Shown here: piece by piece, positions 52,317-63,907 of the stretch | Layout of the letters: each line of letters begins with the position of its first letter | Numbering within the stretch: the stretch's first letter is position 1 | NCBI GenBank assembly: GCA_038380795.1 | Contig: CM076268.1 | Coordinates: 14,574,001 to 14,638,000, forward strand | Length of the DNA: 64,000 nucleotides | Direction: 5' to 3' | DNA from: Pyrocephalus nanus | Lineage: Eukaryota > Chordata > Aves > Passeriformes > Tyrannidae | Notes under the pieces: model-generated | The model's input: the letters and a program-made list of their open reading frames with translations, nothing else | Told to the model about the DNA's origin: nothing | Database searches by the model: none | Program-made: the position numbers and the translations under genes

Positions 52317-55300
52317 GGAGATAAAATAGAAGGAAGTAACTTACAAGCAATTAAAAGAGTATTTTTGAAATGTGTTGTCCATATGCACTTCAGCTTAGAA
52401 AATTTTCTGATGCACTACCTACAGCATGCAAATGTGCTCCCCTTCCCCTTTCCCTGCCATGGCTCTCACAGGGCCACACAAAGTGTCCTTTAGTCTCAGC
52501 CACACAATCCTGACAGGCTACATGAAGCCTGGGGACAGGAGGGAGAAGCAAATGCATCTTGAAGAGCTCCAGCTATGCAAAACTTTTCCCCTGGAGTTTT
52601 CCTTCACTGCAGATATGCACAGCGGGAAGCTATAAGCAATGTTTATGCCACCACAGGTTGTCCAAAGCTGGTCTTTGTGGGTTTGAGATGAGAGGCAGTT
52701 GAGGACAGCACTTCAGATGAGGATGCTCCACATTAGCCCACCAAACTCATGCTGTAGCACCAGCAGGGAGCTTCCAAAATGATCTTTGGGTTCATGCACT
52801 GAGGCAGCACCTGCAGTACCCCTTCCTGAAACAACACCAGGATTCCACACTACACATAACACTCCAACACCAACCTCCAAGGCAGCATGCAAGTCAAGTT
52901 TTAACAAACTCAGTTTCAGAAGAGGTTTTGTACTGGCAACTACCTGTGCCTTTGCTCCAAAGAGGAGCTGCTCAAGCCTGTTTTCCTAGAGACCAATGTT
53001 TCTTATTGTCCCATTCCTCAGACTCAGCTGGTCCTCGGCTGGGTCCTCCATGGGAGGCAGTGAAAGGACAGGCCAAAGAGATTGCTTGTTAGGCAATCCA
53101 ATAGCAAAAGCAGCATGAGATCTTACATCTTGGTACCTGCCCTGGAATCAGACATGTAGTTGTGGCAGGAGAGAAACATCTCCAGATAACAAAGCACAAC
53201 ACTGAGAACAGCTGGTGAAGAAAAACAAACTCATCAGGGCACATTTAAAGGAGAGAAAAGTCTCTCATGCTAAAAATGTTATACCTCTTGATCATCATAT
53301 ATTACAAAGTCTCCGGCACAGCCCCACCTCCTGGTACCACTGAGCCTGACATACATTAAACCGGGTTTCTGTTTCGAACAGACCTCAGGCTGGCTGATGC
53401 TGTATCCAAATAGGGTGGACTCCAGAAAAGACCATCCAGAGTAGGGGCTGGATGGGATGGCAGCTACCTGGTATACAGTACAGATGGGGTGTTAATATAA
53501 CAGGTTAGATGACTTTCTAATATTTAGCAAAGTTCAGGAGGTACATATAGCCGTGTTACTATTGACAGGGACTGCATACTCTATGGCTCAAAAAGACCAT
53601 TTATCACAGGCAACCACTTTTACAAATTGCTCTGTCAGGTATGGACAAATCTGCCACCAGGTGATGAAACTGCTGTGCCAGTTTTACATTCAGTGCTGAA
53701 ACAAGTTGCCACACGCACCCTCTTCCTGGGCATCACAGGCAGCCACCATAGAGCAAGCACTACTTTGTTACTTTTACTGACCAAACGTGACTGGTCTAGA
53801 CTTGGGTGAGGCTACTCAGACTTACAAAAGACATACACACCTGGTAATACAAGATATTTCCAGGTCTGTGCTTACAGGAAAAAAAAAGAATTACTTTGAA
53901 ACCTAAAGGAATAACCTTTTCTCAGGAAAATGAGGTATAGTTCAGATACAAACCAAAAGCAATTTCTATAATCCTCAGAGAGTACCCATGCTCTCCATGG
54001 AAGAAAGAAGTGGAAAAAGATGGGTTGGTGAACTCAAAGGCAGGCCAAGGTAAAAGCAGTTTTCAGAAGGTGGAGGTATGCACGGTTGTAACTCTTTGAA
54101 AGGGAAACAAATACAATTTTAACCAAAGGGGTGAAGAGTAAAGTGAATCTCTGTGGAGGTCTGATAGTCAGAAAGACAGAGCACCACAAGGACAGAAAAG
54201 ACCATCAAAGGCAGCAGTGAGGAATACCTGGTCTGAAGAGCAACAGGGTGGCAGAGGGGGATTTACAGGATGAAGATCCCTGCATAGAAATTAATTTGAA
54301 CTCCAGCAAGCATGGTCGCAGGATCCATGAAGGATGATGCAAAGCAGTCCTGTTGCTGTTGCTGCTGCCATCTGAATGGCTGAGATGGCCACACCAATGT
54401 GGCCTGTGAGCACACAGTGGGATGCAACTGCCTGTGGTGTGAACACCACTCACAGTTACTCATTCACAAGCAAAGTTCTATGAGCAGTCTTGTGCACGTG
54501 CCCTTCACCTCTCAGTCCTGCAGCCAATCAGTTGGTGCAGCTTAGAGGAACATAAGATGTGCCCTTCCCTCCCCACTTGTGCACAGGCCACATGGGAATA
54601 CCTACGGGAGCTGCAAAGAAAGCCCAGGCACTGGGGTCACAGGCCTGGAGTCTGTGTGCACCACAGGGAGAACAGATGAAAAGACAAACATTCAAAGCAT
54701 AAAGCAACCAAACTATCATTTGTCATGTCACTAAAGATCATTAGGGTGATGCATAAGACTTAGAAATTCACTTCTTTTTCTTTGAAATATTTTCTGACTT
54801 TTTTTAACTAATCAAGCCCCCCAGCTTCTTCCCCACTCCCATGCCACTATAAGAAATTTCAGAAAAGAGGTACTGGTCATATAAAAGCCACAGACATGGA
54901 AAACATGCCCAGCCACCCCAGACAACTTGGGGAGAAGGAAGGATACCTAGCTGGATGATTGTTGGCTTCCCCCATGCCAATATTTTTTTAGTGCTGTCTG
55001 GTGAGGCTGTAAGTTCGTTGCAGCAAGAGCAAAGTGTATGCCCTGATCCCAAGCAGGTCCTGCGTGAGCCATAGAGGAGGGAACAAAAACAAGACCAGTG
55101 CTCCAAATGGAGAAGATGGCTGCTCAGATCCAGTACAGCAGGGCAAAGAGATGTGCTGGCATCAGGATTTCATTTTGGAGAACTGGATCCCTCTAGTGAA
55201 ACACTTACTGCAGCCCCAGCACAAAAGGATGTGAGCTACTAGCAACTCTAGCCCTAGAGTTTGCACACAGATCTTAAGAACAAATACAAAAGCTTTGCTT

Positions 55301-56988
55301 CCAGGCAGGAAATCCCCTTTACCACACCTTTCTGATTTACACCAATGCTTGATACACACCACATGTGTCCTCTCCTTCCTTCACCCACATTCACAATGGT
55401 CCTGTTCCATATTTAAGTGATGAAAAGTTAAGACCTGTGGTTACAACTTCTATGAAAAGCTTCATTTTGAAGGCTGCTACATTTCAATTTTATTGCCATG
55501 AGGAAAACTTAAAAAAAAAAAGGCAAAATATTTCAGTTCTTCCTTAACATGAAAGCTGTTGTGAAGACATTTAATAAGTGTCAGTTCTCTCCTGCAAGTT
55601 GTTGAAATATTGAAGGTGGGAAAATTTATTCTTACAAATGTTTTGTATAAGTCCTATCCACAATTTTATGCACAACACTTAATTTCTTCTGTTCAAGGTG
55701 GCTGTGGCAGGCTCCTGAAGTGCACCTCAGCAGGCAGAGCTTAAAACAAACCCTTTAACCCTTCAACAAGAAGAAAAACAAGGAATAATATCGAGATTGC
55801 TTCAGCTAGGAGACCAAGTGAAAGATGGAGCACAAAAACTCACCCACCTGCCTGCGTGTGGGAATAGAGGGACATTCATCTTGGAGAGATCAGAAGTTAT
55901 GTGGGGAAACAGCGGGAGCAAGAGCCATCAGAAAACTGGCAAATGCATCTGGTTTTTCCATTCAGCACCGTGCTGCTGACTAGATCTCTGCAAAATTTCC
56001 TCTGTTCTACAGACCTGCCCAGTGGGATCTGTCTGGTATTAATTGGTCTTCAAAATTACTTATGGAAATATCTTCAGCTAATTTTTGTAAGTCGTTGAGT
56101 AAGAAAAAAAAAAAAAAGTTTGGTGTTCTTCGGTTTGGATTTAAAAAAAAAAAAAAAAGCAAGCAAGCAAGAGAGAAAAATCAATGGATTCTTGCATGTG
56201 GACATGGTATTCTTAAAATAAATGCCTTCTTGAAAGAAATGCCTTAGGACCTTAGGACGGAGACGGGGCCCTAACTTTTCTACGCATTTTCTTTGTGTGA
56301 ATTAGGGGCCGCGAAAGGTGAAAGCCTTTTGTGTACGGCGGACCGGTGGGGAGGAGGGAAGCAGCGGAAAGCCGAGGCCAGGCGGTGACCTTCGAAAGAC
56401 CGTGGATAGCAGAGAGGTCCGTAGCGGGAGCAGCCCCAGCTGGGCACCAGCTCGTGGAAACCGACCGCCACCAAGCCCGGCGGGAGCACAGGGGCTGCGG
56501 CGGGCACAGAAACGCGAACAACGACGACGTCCGTGGGGAAAGGCAAAGGCTCCCGAGAGTCGCAGGAGGAGCGCGGGACGGGGCATGCACAGGCATCCCG
56601 GGGCTCCGATGCCCGGTCTCAGCCAGGAGCCGCGGCAAAGTCTCCTCTAGGGTCGGCGCTGCCGGCTCGGGGACGAAGGGAACCGGAGGACGGGGCGGGG
56701 GGGATATGAAAAGCCCCGCTCTCCCGTGCCGGTCTTTTGTTCCCGGAGGCTGGCACCCGCCGGATCCACCGGCAATGGGCTGCCGAGCTCCGCCGAGCTC
56801 CCCGGTTCCCCTCGCTGGGGAAAGAAAGGGTACGGGAGTTCTCCCCTGCCCGGTGTCCGGCAGCAGAGTGCCCGGGCGAGACACAGCCTCGCCGGGCGAG
56901 GGGAGAGCAGGGCAGGCGGAGCAGGACCGCCTGGCTCCCGCAGCCCCCCGCTGCCGCGCCCGCCCCCTGTTCCGGCCCCGGGGCTCAC

Positions 56989-57146
56989 CGTCCTCGTAGT
57001 TCTTGAGGTAGTAGTCGGGGCCGGGCCCGCCGCGGCTCTTGGCCGGGTTTTTCACGTTGTGGAACTGGAGAAAGTCCGTCCTCTTGCCCGCGAAGCGCAG
57101 GAAGGCGGGGGCCAGGCCCCGCGCCAGGGTCACCAGCCGCCGGGAA
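56989..57146 (-). CDS. HPSE2: HPSE2 coding exon 2
   Basis: The 158-bp exon continues the frame from exon 1 (Ser-Ser-Arg-Arg-Leu-Val-Thr-Leu) and encodes about 53 residues. Seen: LVTLARGLAPAFLRF, then KRTDFLQFHNVKNPAKS, GGPGPDYYLKNYED. These align colinearly with human HPSE2, and the LARG..P.FLRF core is shared with heparanase itself. The acceptor is a pyrimidine-rich TTCTCTCCCCAG and the donor is GACG|GTGAGC. The final G is the first base of an Asp codon completed by exon 3. The segment corresponds to the end of the 8-kDa subunit region of heparanase; heparanase-2 is not known to be processed in that way. Odd: one Gly of the FGG motif I remember from human HPSE2 and HPSE reads Ala here (FAG). 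The exon is GC-rich because it lies in the promoter CpG island. Confidence 0.95.
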
Positions 57147-58120
57147 CTGGGGAGAGAAGCGAGAGGACTGAGGGCGCCAAGGGCCGAGATGGGCCCTCAC
57201 TTCCCCGGTCCCGTCAACGACCACCGACCACGGGGCTAGAGGACCCGCCCGGGGCGGTGCGACGCGGTACCACCGGCTGCGGAGCTCCGCGGCCCCGGAG
57301 CGAGGAACAGCCCCGCCCGCCGGTGGTGGCCCGGAGGCCGGCGGGCCCGGCTTCCCCCCGCCCTGCCGGCGCCCCCCGGACAAGTGCAGCGGCGTTCGGA
57401 GGCAGAGGCGCTCAGCCCCACGCGGGACCGTGCCGCGGGCCGAGCCACTGGGGAGAGGAGAGAAGCGAGGAGGATAAAAAAGCAGGAGCCGTCCTGGATC
57501 CGCTTCGCTTGAGCCTTCCCGCATCCTCGCCCCGCTCCTTCCCCGGCAGCAGAAAGGACCCTCGGGGAGGGCGTGCGGAAGAGACCCGCTCTCCCTCCTC
57601 GACTTACCCAGAAGGGAAGGGGCTTTCTGGCCGTCCCAGCACCTCCAGGCCGCGGCCGCTCCGCACCGCCGGTGGAGCCAAGCGCAGCTGCAGCCCGGCT
57701 CAGCCCCCCGCGCAGGGCTGGAATTCCGGGGAGCGGAGGGCTCAGAAGACCCAGCCGACACCCGCTCTCCGCCCGTCGGGACCCGGGGAAGGCTCGGCTC
57801 GGCAGGCGGCCCCGTTCCTGGTGCTGTTTTTTGTTTGGTTTTGACTTTTTTTTCCCCTGTGCTGCCTCGGCCCCTTGTTGTGCCTTTTGCAGAGGAGCGG
57901 TTGCCGGAGCGAGGGGAGCACGACATTTTTGCAGTCATAACTGATAAGTCTCCGAAATGCTTTCTCCATTGCAAACATGTGCATCTTAATGGAAACCATG
58001 GCCTCACTCCCTCCGTCACAACAAGCGCCAGCAGCGCGGAGCCCGGCAGGGCTGGGCGGCGGGGCCGCCAGGGCGCCCCGCGGGCGGCGTGGGGAGGGCG
58101 CCGGGGGGCTCCTGCCTTAC
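57147..58120 (-). other. HPSE2: HPSE2 intron 1 (974 bp, CpG-rich)
   Basis: GT..AG intron between exons 1 and 2, beginning GTAAGG at 58120 and ending TCTCTCCCCAG at 57147. It interrupts a codon after the second base: the AG left by exon 1 joins the first T of exon 2 to give Ser. It lies inside the promoter CpG-rich domain and is very short next to the following introns. Open frames run through it on both strands, but they follow base composition and match nothing I recognise. Confidence 0.9.
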
Positions 58121-58380
58121 CTTAAGAAATCGAGCCAGCCATCATGAATGATGGAGGGGTCCAGCTGCAGGGAGAGGAAATTCTCACTGATTATCCTGAC
58201 AGGGCTCTTGGTGTTGACATCAAGGAGAATGAGAGTTCTTCCCTTCACACCTGAAGGTTTCTCCACCGGCAGTGCTCTCCTGTCCCCAGCCTGGGAGGGC
58301 AGCGAGAAGGCGGCCATGAGGGCCAGCCCAGGTGCCATCAGGGCTAAGAGCCCTGGGGGGCAGGAGCTGGGACAGGGCAT
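58121..58380 (-). CDS. HPSE2: HPSE2 coding exon 1 (heparanase-2 N-terminus)
   Basis: This exon encodes the first 86 residues plus two bases of the next codon. Seen: a Met start, a hydrophobic stretch at about residues 11-27 that looks like a signal peptide, a likely cleavage region around SQAG-DRR, then TLILLDV and ENFLSLQLDPSIIHDGWLDFL, which is near-identical to human HPSE2 as I remember it. The exon ends AAG|GTAAGG, a strong donor. Known: heparanase-2 is a secreted, catalytically inactive relative of heparanase that binds heparan sulfate and restrains heparanase; human loss causes urofacial (Ochoa) syndrome. This part corresponds to the heparanase 8-kDa segment. The chosen Met is the first in frame: an in-frame TAG lies at 58450-58452 and the 23 codons between lack another ATG. 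Human HPSE2 begins about ten residues earlier. The pre-hydrophobic region has no Lys or Arg, which is unusual for a signal peptide. Confidence 0.95.
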
Positions 58381-58640
58381 GCCTGAGAGCAGGAAACCCC
58401 TAATTAACTCGCTGTCTGCAGGGGCTCGCTGGTGGCTAATTGTCCTTATCTAAAGTGTGGGGCGCTCTGCCTTTTTTTGCAATGTTTTGGTGTTGGTGGA
58501 GGGGAACTCACGCCCCTGACCAGCCTTTCTCGCAGCCGGTGCCAAGACTCCTTGCAGCCAGCACCGCCCCTTTAAGAGATGCAGGCTCCAGACATTTTTA
58601 ACTTTTTGAAGGTAAGGGGAGGCTCCTGGTTTAACCCCCT
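58381..58640 (-). promoter_or_regulatory. HPSE2: HPSE2 5' flank / 5' UTR and likely promoter-proximal region
   Basis: Sequence directly upstream of the HPSE2 start codon. The ATG has G at -3, a reasonable Kozak context. On the minus strand, TTAAAGGGGCGGTGC at about 58561-58575 pairs a TTAAA element with an Sp1-type GC box. Immediately 5' of the ATG the minus strand reads TTTCCTGCTCTCAG|GC-ATG, which looks like a 3' splice acceptor, so this may be the end of a 5' UTR intron rather than contiguous leader. The transcription start cannot be placed from sequence alone. Confidence 0.45.
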
Positions 58641-61600
58641 CGGCTCGGGGTCCGCCGCCCTGCTGCAGCCCCGCCAACACCGAGCTTTCGCTTTGCGCCG
58701 GCTCCGGGGGCCGCTTTCAGCCGCAGGAGCTCCCGCACCACGCAAAACCGGGACGAAGTCGGGACACTGAGACACCGGGGAGCTCAGGACGGGGACCGGA
58801 GCGCGACGAGCAGCCAGCACGGCTCTAGTTGGTCTCCGGCTGCAGGAACGGCAGAGGCGGTAAGGCAGCACGGGACGGCCCTGGTTGAGGAAAGGGCGGG
58901 TAATCGCCCCTAAAAGAACCCTAAACACTACCCGAGGGAAGAGCTCGCTCCGAGCCGCGCTGAGACCCGCGGTGCTGGGCGAGGCCCTCGGGGTTGAGCG
59001 CTGGCGGCTCCGCGGGACCCAGCGGGCGCAGCGGGGCTGGAGCCGCCCATAGTCCGGAGCCCCGGCATGGCACGGTCGGTGCGCCCTGCCCGGAGCCAGC
59101 GTCTCGGCCGGTCTTCCCACGAAGCCCGGCCAGGCACTGCAGAGAACTGGGCAAGGGAAATCGAACCGCTGGTCGCCCTTTCCCGCCGGCCTCCGGGCCC
59201 AGCGGTGTCCGACCGGCAGCAGGGAAAGGAGACGCGCGGCGGGATCAGCGCCTGGTGTGGAATCGCCCGCATCGGGGATGCAAAGGACAGCATGGCTCGA
59301 TGACACCAACGACGGCCCCCGTGCTGGTGCCCAGTCCGCGGGCGTTGGCTCCAGGACGGACCAGGGCAGGTCGGCACGGGCTCGGCCCGCTGCAGGCGGC
59401 CGCGGTTCTCAGCGCTGGGCACAAGGTCGTGGCACCGGGCCAGGGATCGGCTGCCGAGAATCCCCGGAGCCTCAGGGAATTTCCATCTGAATCAGGAATT
59501 CTCTCCACCAGCAACCGCCTCCCGGGCAAGCCCCGAGCTCCCGCACGCAAGCAGCCGGTGAGCTCCGGGACACGTAACTCGCCCTTATCTGAGCCCTCTG
59601 CCGTCGTGGCCCGCCAGGGTTCCTGCGTTGCCCAGGCCCTGAGGCACGTAGTGCCGCGGTGCCTCTGCCCGGCCGGGCAGCAGAGGGCTGACGGCTGCTG
59701 TGCTGAGCCAGGCCCGGTGCGGTCCGTCGGGGCCCCGGAGATGGGGCTCCAGCAGCACCATCTGCTGGTGAGGGGCCCGGCGCGGCGGGGGAGCCGGCAC
59801 CCACCTGTGGACACCCCCCGCCCAGGGGTTAGGAGGTGCAGGGGCTGCGGGCAGCACCAGTGCTCCGGGATCGAGGCACACAGATCGCGCCCGCAAGAGT
59901 GGGCCGAGCGTCGGGGACCCGCCGACCGCCCTCGGGGGGCCTGGCCGGGGTCGGGTACGAGCGGCGAGCGCTGCGGGCCGAGAGCCCCGGGCAGCCCGGC
60001 CCAGGGGTATTCTCAGCGCACGGGCAGCCCGCTGTCCCCGCCCCTAGGAACCCCCTCCAGCTTCTCCCGGTGCCCGTGAGAGGCCACCTGCATGCCGCGA
60101 TCGCCCCAGACAGGGTCTGGGAAGCGGAGGGAGCGGACCAGTGTCTCCAACTGCAGCAAGTCCCGGCGCTCGGCGCGCTCGGCGAAGCTCCGCACAAAGG
60201 GAGGCACTCGGGCCTGGGTCCCTGGGAAGCCCGCGGGCAGCGCTGTCTCCCGTGGAAATCTCCACTCCCTTTGTCTCTCTGGCCCACAAAACGCTTAAAG
60301 ACAAGGGGAGCAGTCCCGGGTCACTCAAGCAAGGGCTGCAGGAGCACGGAGCCACTATGCACTGAGTAGTAGCGCGTGGGGTAGGATGAAACCTCTGGTT
60401 CTGCTAGGGGTGAGGAGGGAATGCACAAACTAGGATTTGTCGTGAAACCATCCCGCTAAGGTGGAGATGGGAGCAGGGCTTTAGCCGCGCCTGGAAAGAG
60501 GCTGCGAGTGCAGCGCAGGCTGACCCAGAGCAGCAAAGACGTGCCCGGGGCAGCGGAGCTCTGAGCGCTGGAATAAGTAAGAGGATCCCGGGAAAAGAGC
60601 TGTGCAATTTTAGCTGTGGAAAGCCCTGGCATCCCGGGACAGGAAAAAGGCAATTTAAGCCTGGAAATTTGTGTTCGGCTGCAAACACTTCAGCCGGGGC
60701 TTGCAATAGCGCTTAAAAATGACCCGGGACGAAAAGCCTCCGCATCAGAAGCTGCTCATGTTTTTCACTCATCTCCTGAAGAGGGACGTAATAATCTCAT
60801 AATTTTTTAATATTTTTTTTCTATATGTTTAGAAGCATGTTATATGTGAGCAAGGCTTCAGGGTTATTTCTTGTGGCTGCAGGCCGAAATTTTGTATCAT
60901 GTCTCCTGTTGAAAATGGCTCTATTTTTAAACAAAACTCCAGTGCGTTCTGTAGTAAACGACAGGAACATCCCACCCCCCCCCCCCCAAGTTATCTAGTT
61001 TAACCTCCTTCATATATTTTTTTTTTTTTCCTTACAAACAAACTACTTTAGAAGAGAAATGTGTTTATTCTGAAACGTTCCCCACAATTAGTCCCTGCTT
61101 TAAACGCAAACTCCGGATGCAACGAAGTCACTTATCTGTGGAGATATCACCAACAACATAAAACAGCAGGGAAAGAGGCAGAAAAACCTCTCAGCTGCCG
61201 AGGTCACCTTCCAGATTCTGGGAAGACAACGACGCGAAAGGAAATATTCGCTTACCTGTCCCTGCTGTCTAAACCAGCACCGGGAGCCTGCCCCGATCCT
61301 GTGCCCTCGGAAAAGCAATTGCACCCCACTTTTTGCATCTGGCTCGAGCAACGGCAAGTTAAATCTAAAAATAAAGTGGTTCGGGCTTTTTGCTTGTTCG
61401 TTTGGTTTTTTTAATAAATTGGAGGTTTGCTGTAGAAAACCTTTAAACGCTAAAAAAATCTTTGTTTATCTGCGAGCACTGGGGCAGCAGTAGAGGTGAG
61501 GGGAGCCCCGGGCCCCGAGCGCGGCGAGCCCCAGGAGCCGCTGTCCCCGCCCGGCTTAGCTCGGGGATGGCCCGTGAACTTGCAAAGGAGGGCCACGGCC

Positions 61601-62029
61601 ACCTCTTCCCCAGCCACGCATACCAGATAGGAGCTATCTCAATTTACACCAGCTGCGACCCTGGCTTTCCGTCCGCAGGGGCGGCGAAGCGCCGGTCCTT
61701 TCTTATATTACGATAATTACTTTAGAAAGCCTGACTCATATAAAAAGTATCTCTAAAGATTTACTCGCGGTTTTGTCAATTTTGAAATAGGTTTCTCAGT
61801 TTTCCGTCTGCTCTAAACTTGCTGGTTTTAATCTCCAAAACAGTCATTGGGAAAGAAAACTGGGGGAGGAGAGACATTTCTATAAAGAGTTTAACTAAAG
61901 CACACTAAATATTTTCCCAACATCACCAAATAAACAACAATCCTCCAGCTCCCTATAAACTATTTAAAGCATGTCATATCATCTCTTCTGCTCTTGCCAA
62001 TGTACTTTCCTTTTAATTTATTAAGCTGA

Positions 62030-62095
62030 TTAGAGCAGGGGCCTGTCTTTTTGTGTATATTTGCAAAATGTTTGGCACCCTTTCAGTCAGTAACA
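62030..62095 (+). mobile_element. Possible L2/MIR-like 3' fragment
   Basis: 'gagcaggggcctgtctttttgtgtatatttgcaaaatgtttggcac' resembles the common 3' portion of ancient amniote L2/MIR-type elements ('gggcaggg.ctgtctttttgt...tagcac'). Short and diverged. Lies in the HPSE2 upstream flank. Confidence 0.35.
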
Positions 62096-63810
62096 GTTCA
62101 CAAACACTTATATCTGCATTTAACTTCATTATTATAGGTAGTCACTTCGATTTTTCCTCACTTTTGTAGAGCAACTGCCTGTGAAAGTGCTTCTTGTAAA
62201 TGATCTGAGCAGTTGTTGAAGGGTTTCAGCAGAGGAAACCTCTTTGGATGGAGAGGGAAAAAAAGAGAGCGAAAAGAAAAAGCGCAATGGAAATCTAAAC
62301 TGAGATCTCAGGCTGTACAAACTGGCCCAAAAGAAAATGGGGGAATCTCCTTAGGAGGAACATTTTTAGTTCGCTAAAAAATAAACTTTACTCATAAATG
62401 ATGAAAGTTATTATCATCAGAGGATGTGCTGTACCAAACAAACCTCCATTAGGCTGGGAATGATAAAACAGGCTAGACAGCCCTTTAAAAAAAAAAAAAA
62501 TCATCATGTCTTTGATTTCCCAAGATATCAACCATGTCTGTTTCTGTAGTGCTGTCAAGTAAATCTGAGTTATGGATGCTGTAAAAGAAGCCAGCAAGGA
62601 GAAAATTCAGCAAGTGAAAATTAAGACTGTTATCCGTACTTTACGAAAACACTTTTTTTTTTCAGACTCTTAAGCTCCTTCCCTGTGCTACACCATGACA
62701 ATTTCTGAGAAGAACAAGACCAGTGAATGTGGTAAAGCTGTGGTCATCAGAGCATGACAGATTCTTTCTACTGAACTTTTTTCTCTTTCTGCAATGCAGT
62801 GCCCATCATTTTCACCACAACAGCCTTAATGTCTGGAATGCAACCTCCTAAAATTGCCAGTGCCTCAAGGTGGGTGTTGCACAGTCTGAACTCCGCTGCT
62901 GAAACCATTTTCTAGCATGTTTATGTATCATGTCTAACCTGATCAAACAGGCAGAGGACAGTTGCTTGATTTAATACAGTATCCAGACATTGCTCTTTAA
63001 TGTAGGTGACCTGGGAAGTTCTGTAACAAGCAAATACATCTGTCTGAGCTAGAAGGACTGGCTGGCTAGGGAGCTCAGCCACAGCAGGAGGAAAGCAAGC
63101 CTACTGAGAGAGCTTCCTCCCTCCATACGTGCAAAAGGCAAGGCATCAATCAAATCCAACTGCCTGGTCAGGAAAAGCACAGTTGGCAATGTTGTCTTTG
63201 CATTTTTGCCAGCATGAAAGGAACACAAACTGGCATTTCCAAATCTAGTCATAGGAAAACAGAACACGTTTTTTTGAGAGTCAATCCTGTACTCACTAGC
63301 AGCATAATTAAGAAACTTGTAAAAAATAAAAAGGGACAGGGACAAAAAGAAGGCACTGGCCCTATAAAGATTGTGCGTGTGGGCTCTTCCTAGCTGGAAC
63401 ACCAAAGGATAACACATGAGAAACTGGGAGAATGAAACAGTTTTAGGCAGCTACTGATCAATTTTTTTTTATTATTTTTTTTAACTTTATTTCCAGTTCT
63501 GTGAGAAGTTAGATACCATGTACTGTGATAGATTAAACAGCATTTGCTGTTTTCCTTTATCTGCCTAATTTGATGTATGGTCTCAAAAATACTCTGACAA
63601 GCTCAGGGTATCCTGGTCTTGCAGATTTGTCTGCGGAGAGAACTTGTGAGCTCCCAAGGTGTTGATCTCTCAACAGGATTTTTAAGGTACTAGAAAAACT
63701 GAGATGCACGATTTCCATAAAGCTTTGGGAACAGCTCTGGGGGTGGTCAAACCAGGTGCCATCTCAGCAGACAGAAATCCCCTCTGCCCAGTGCCTTTTC
63801 AGCAAGCATT

Positions 63811-63907
63811 AAAAAAAACAAAAACAAAAACAAAAAAACAAACAAACAGAAAACCCAACCAACCAAACAAAACAACAACAACCAAACAAAAAAAAAAAAA
63901 AACACAC
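63811..63907 (+). repeat. A/C-rich low-complexity tract (AAAC/AACC type)
   Basis: Nearly 100 bp of A with interspersed C (aaacaaac, ccaaccaacc, caacaacaacc, then A14). Simple-sequence DNA; the ORF through it (rich in Lys, Thr, Asn, Gln) is an artefact. Confidence 0.9.

Larger units (their letters stand above)
45427..56988 (-). other. HPSE2: HPSE2 intron 2 (11.56 kb)
   Basis: Starts GTGAGC at 56988 and ends in a long pyrimidine tract plus TGCTGTAG at 45427, a strong acceptor. It contains the left flank of the promoter CpG domain (to about 56290), A-rich tracts near 56104 and 56142, AT-rich unique sequence at 49.55-50.7 kb, homopolymer tracts, an isolated CpG island at 48.45-48.96 kb and an 87-bp tandem duplication at 46.3 kb. 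I see no coding exon in it. The stretch from 50.9 to 56.2 kb holds no repeat or gene I recognise, apart from the A25 tract at 52292 and a short imperfect CTG run near 54350. Confidence 0.9.
56290..60330. promoter_or_regulatory. Large CpG-rich domain covering the HPSE2 promoter, exons 1 and 2
   Basis: GC-rich and CpG-dense sequence with many GGGGCGGG-type boxes. A less dense gap lies around 57.8-58.6 kb, so it may score as two or three islands (about 56.3-57.8, 58.0-58.1 and 58.6-60.3 kb). The abrupt change to AT-rich DNA on both sides, and the position over the first exons, fit a developmental-gene CpG promoter. Long ORFs here (293-372 codons on both strands) come from the scarcity of AT-rich stop codons. 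Confidence 0.85.

Noticed and set aside
56252..58019. Long ORFs (293, 372 and 344 codons) on both strands over the promoter CpG island
   Set aside because: They overlap each other and the true HPSE2 exons 1-2 in conflicting frames; composition is Pro, Gly, Arg and Ser-rich as expected of stop-poor GC DNA. Only the piece of the 293-codon frame that coincides with exon 2 is real.
58994..60287. ORFs of 361, 189 and 177 codons upstream of HPSE2
   Set aside because: Low-complexity Arg/Pro/Gly-rich translations on both strands with no domain; explained by CpG-island base composition.
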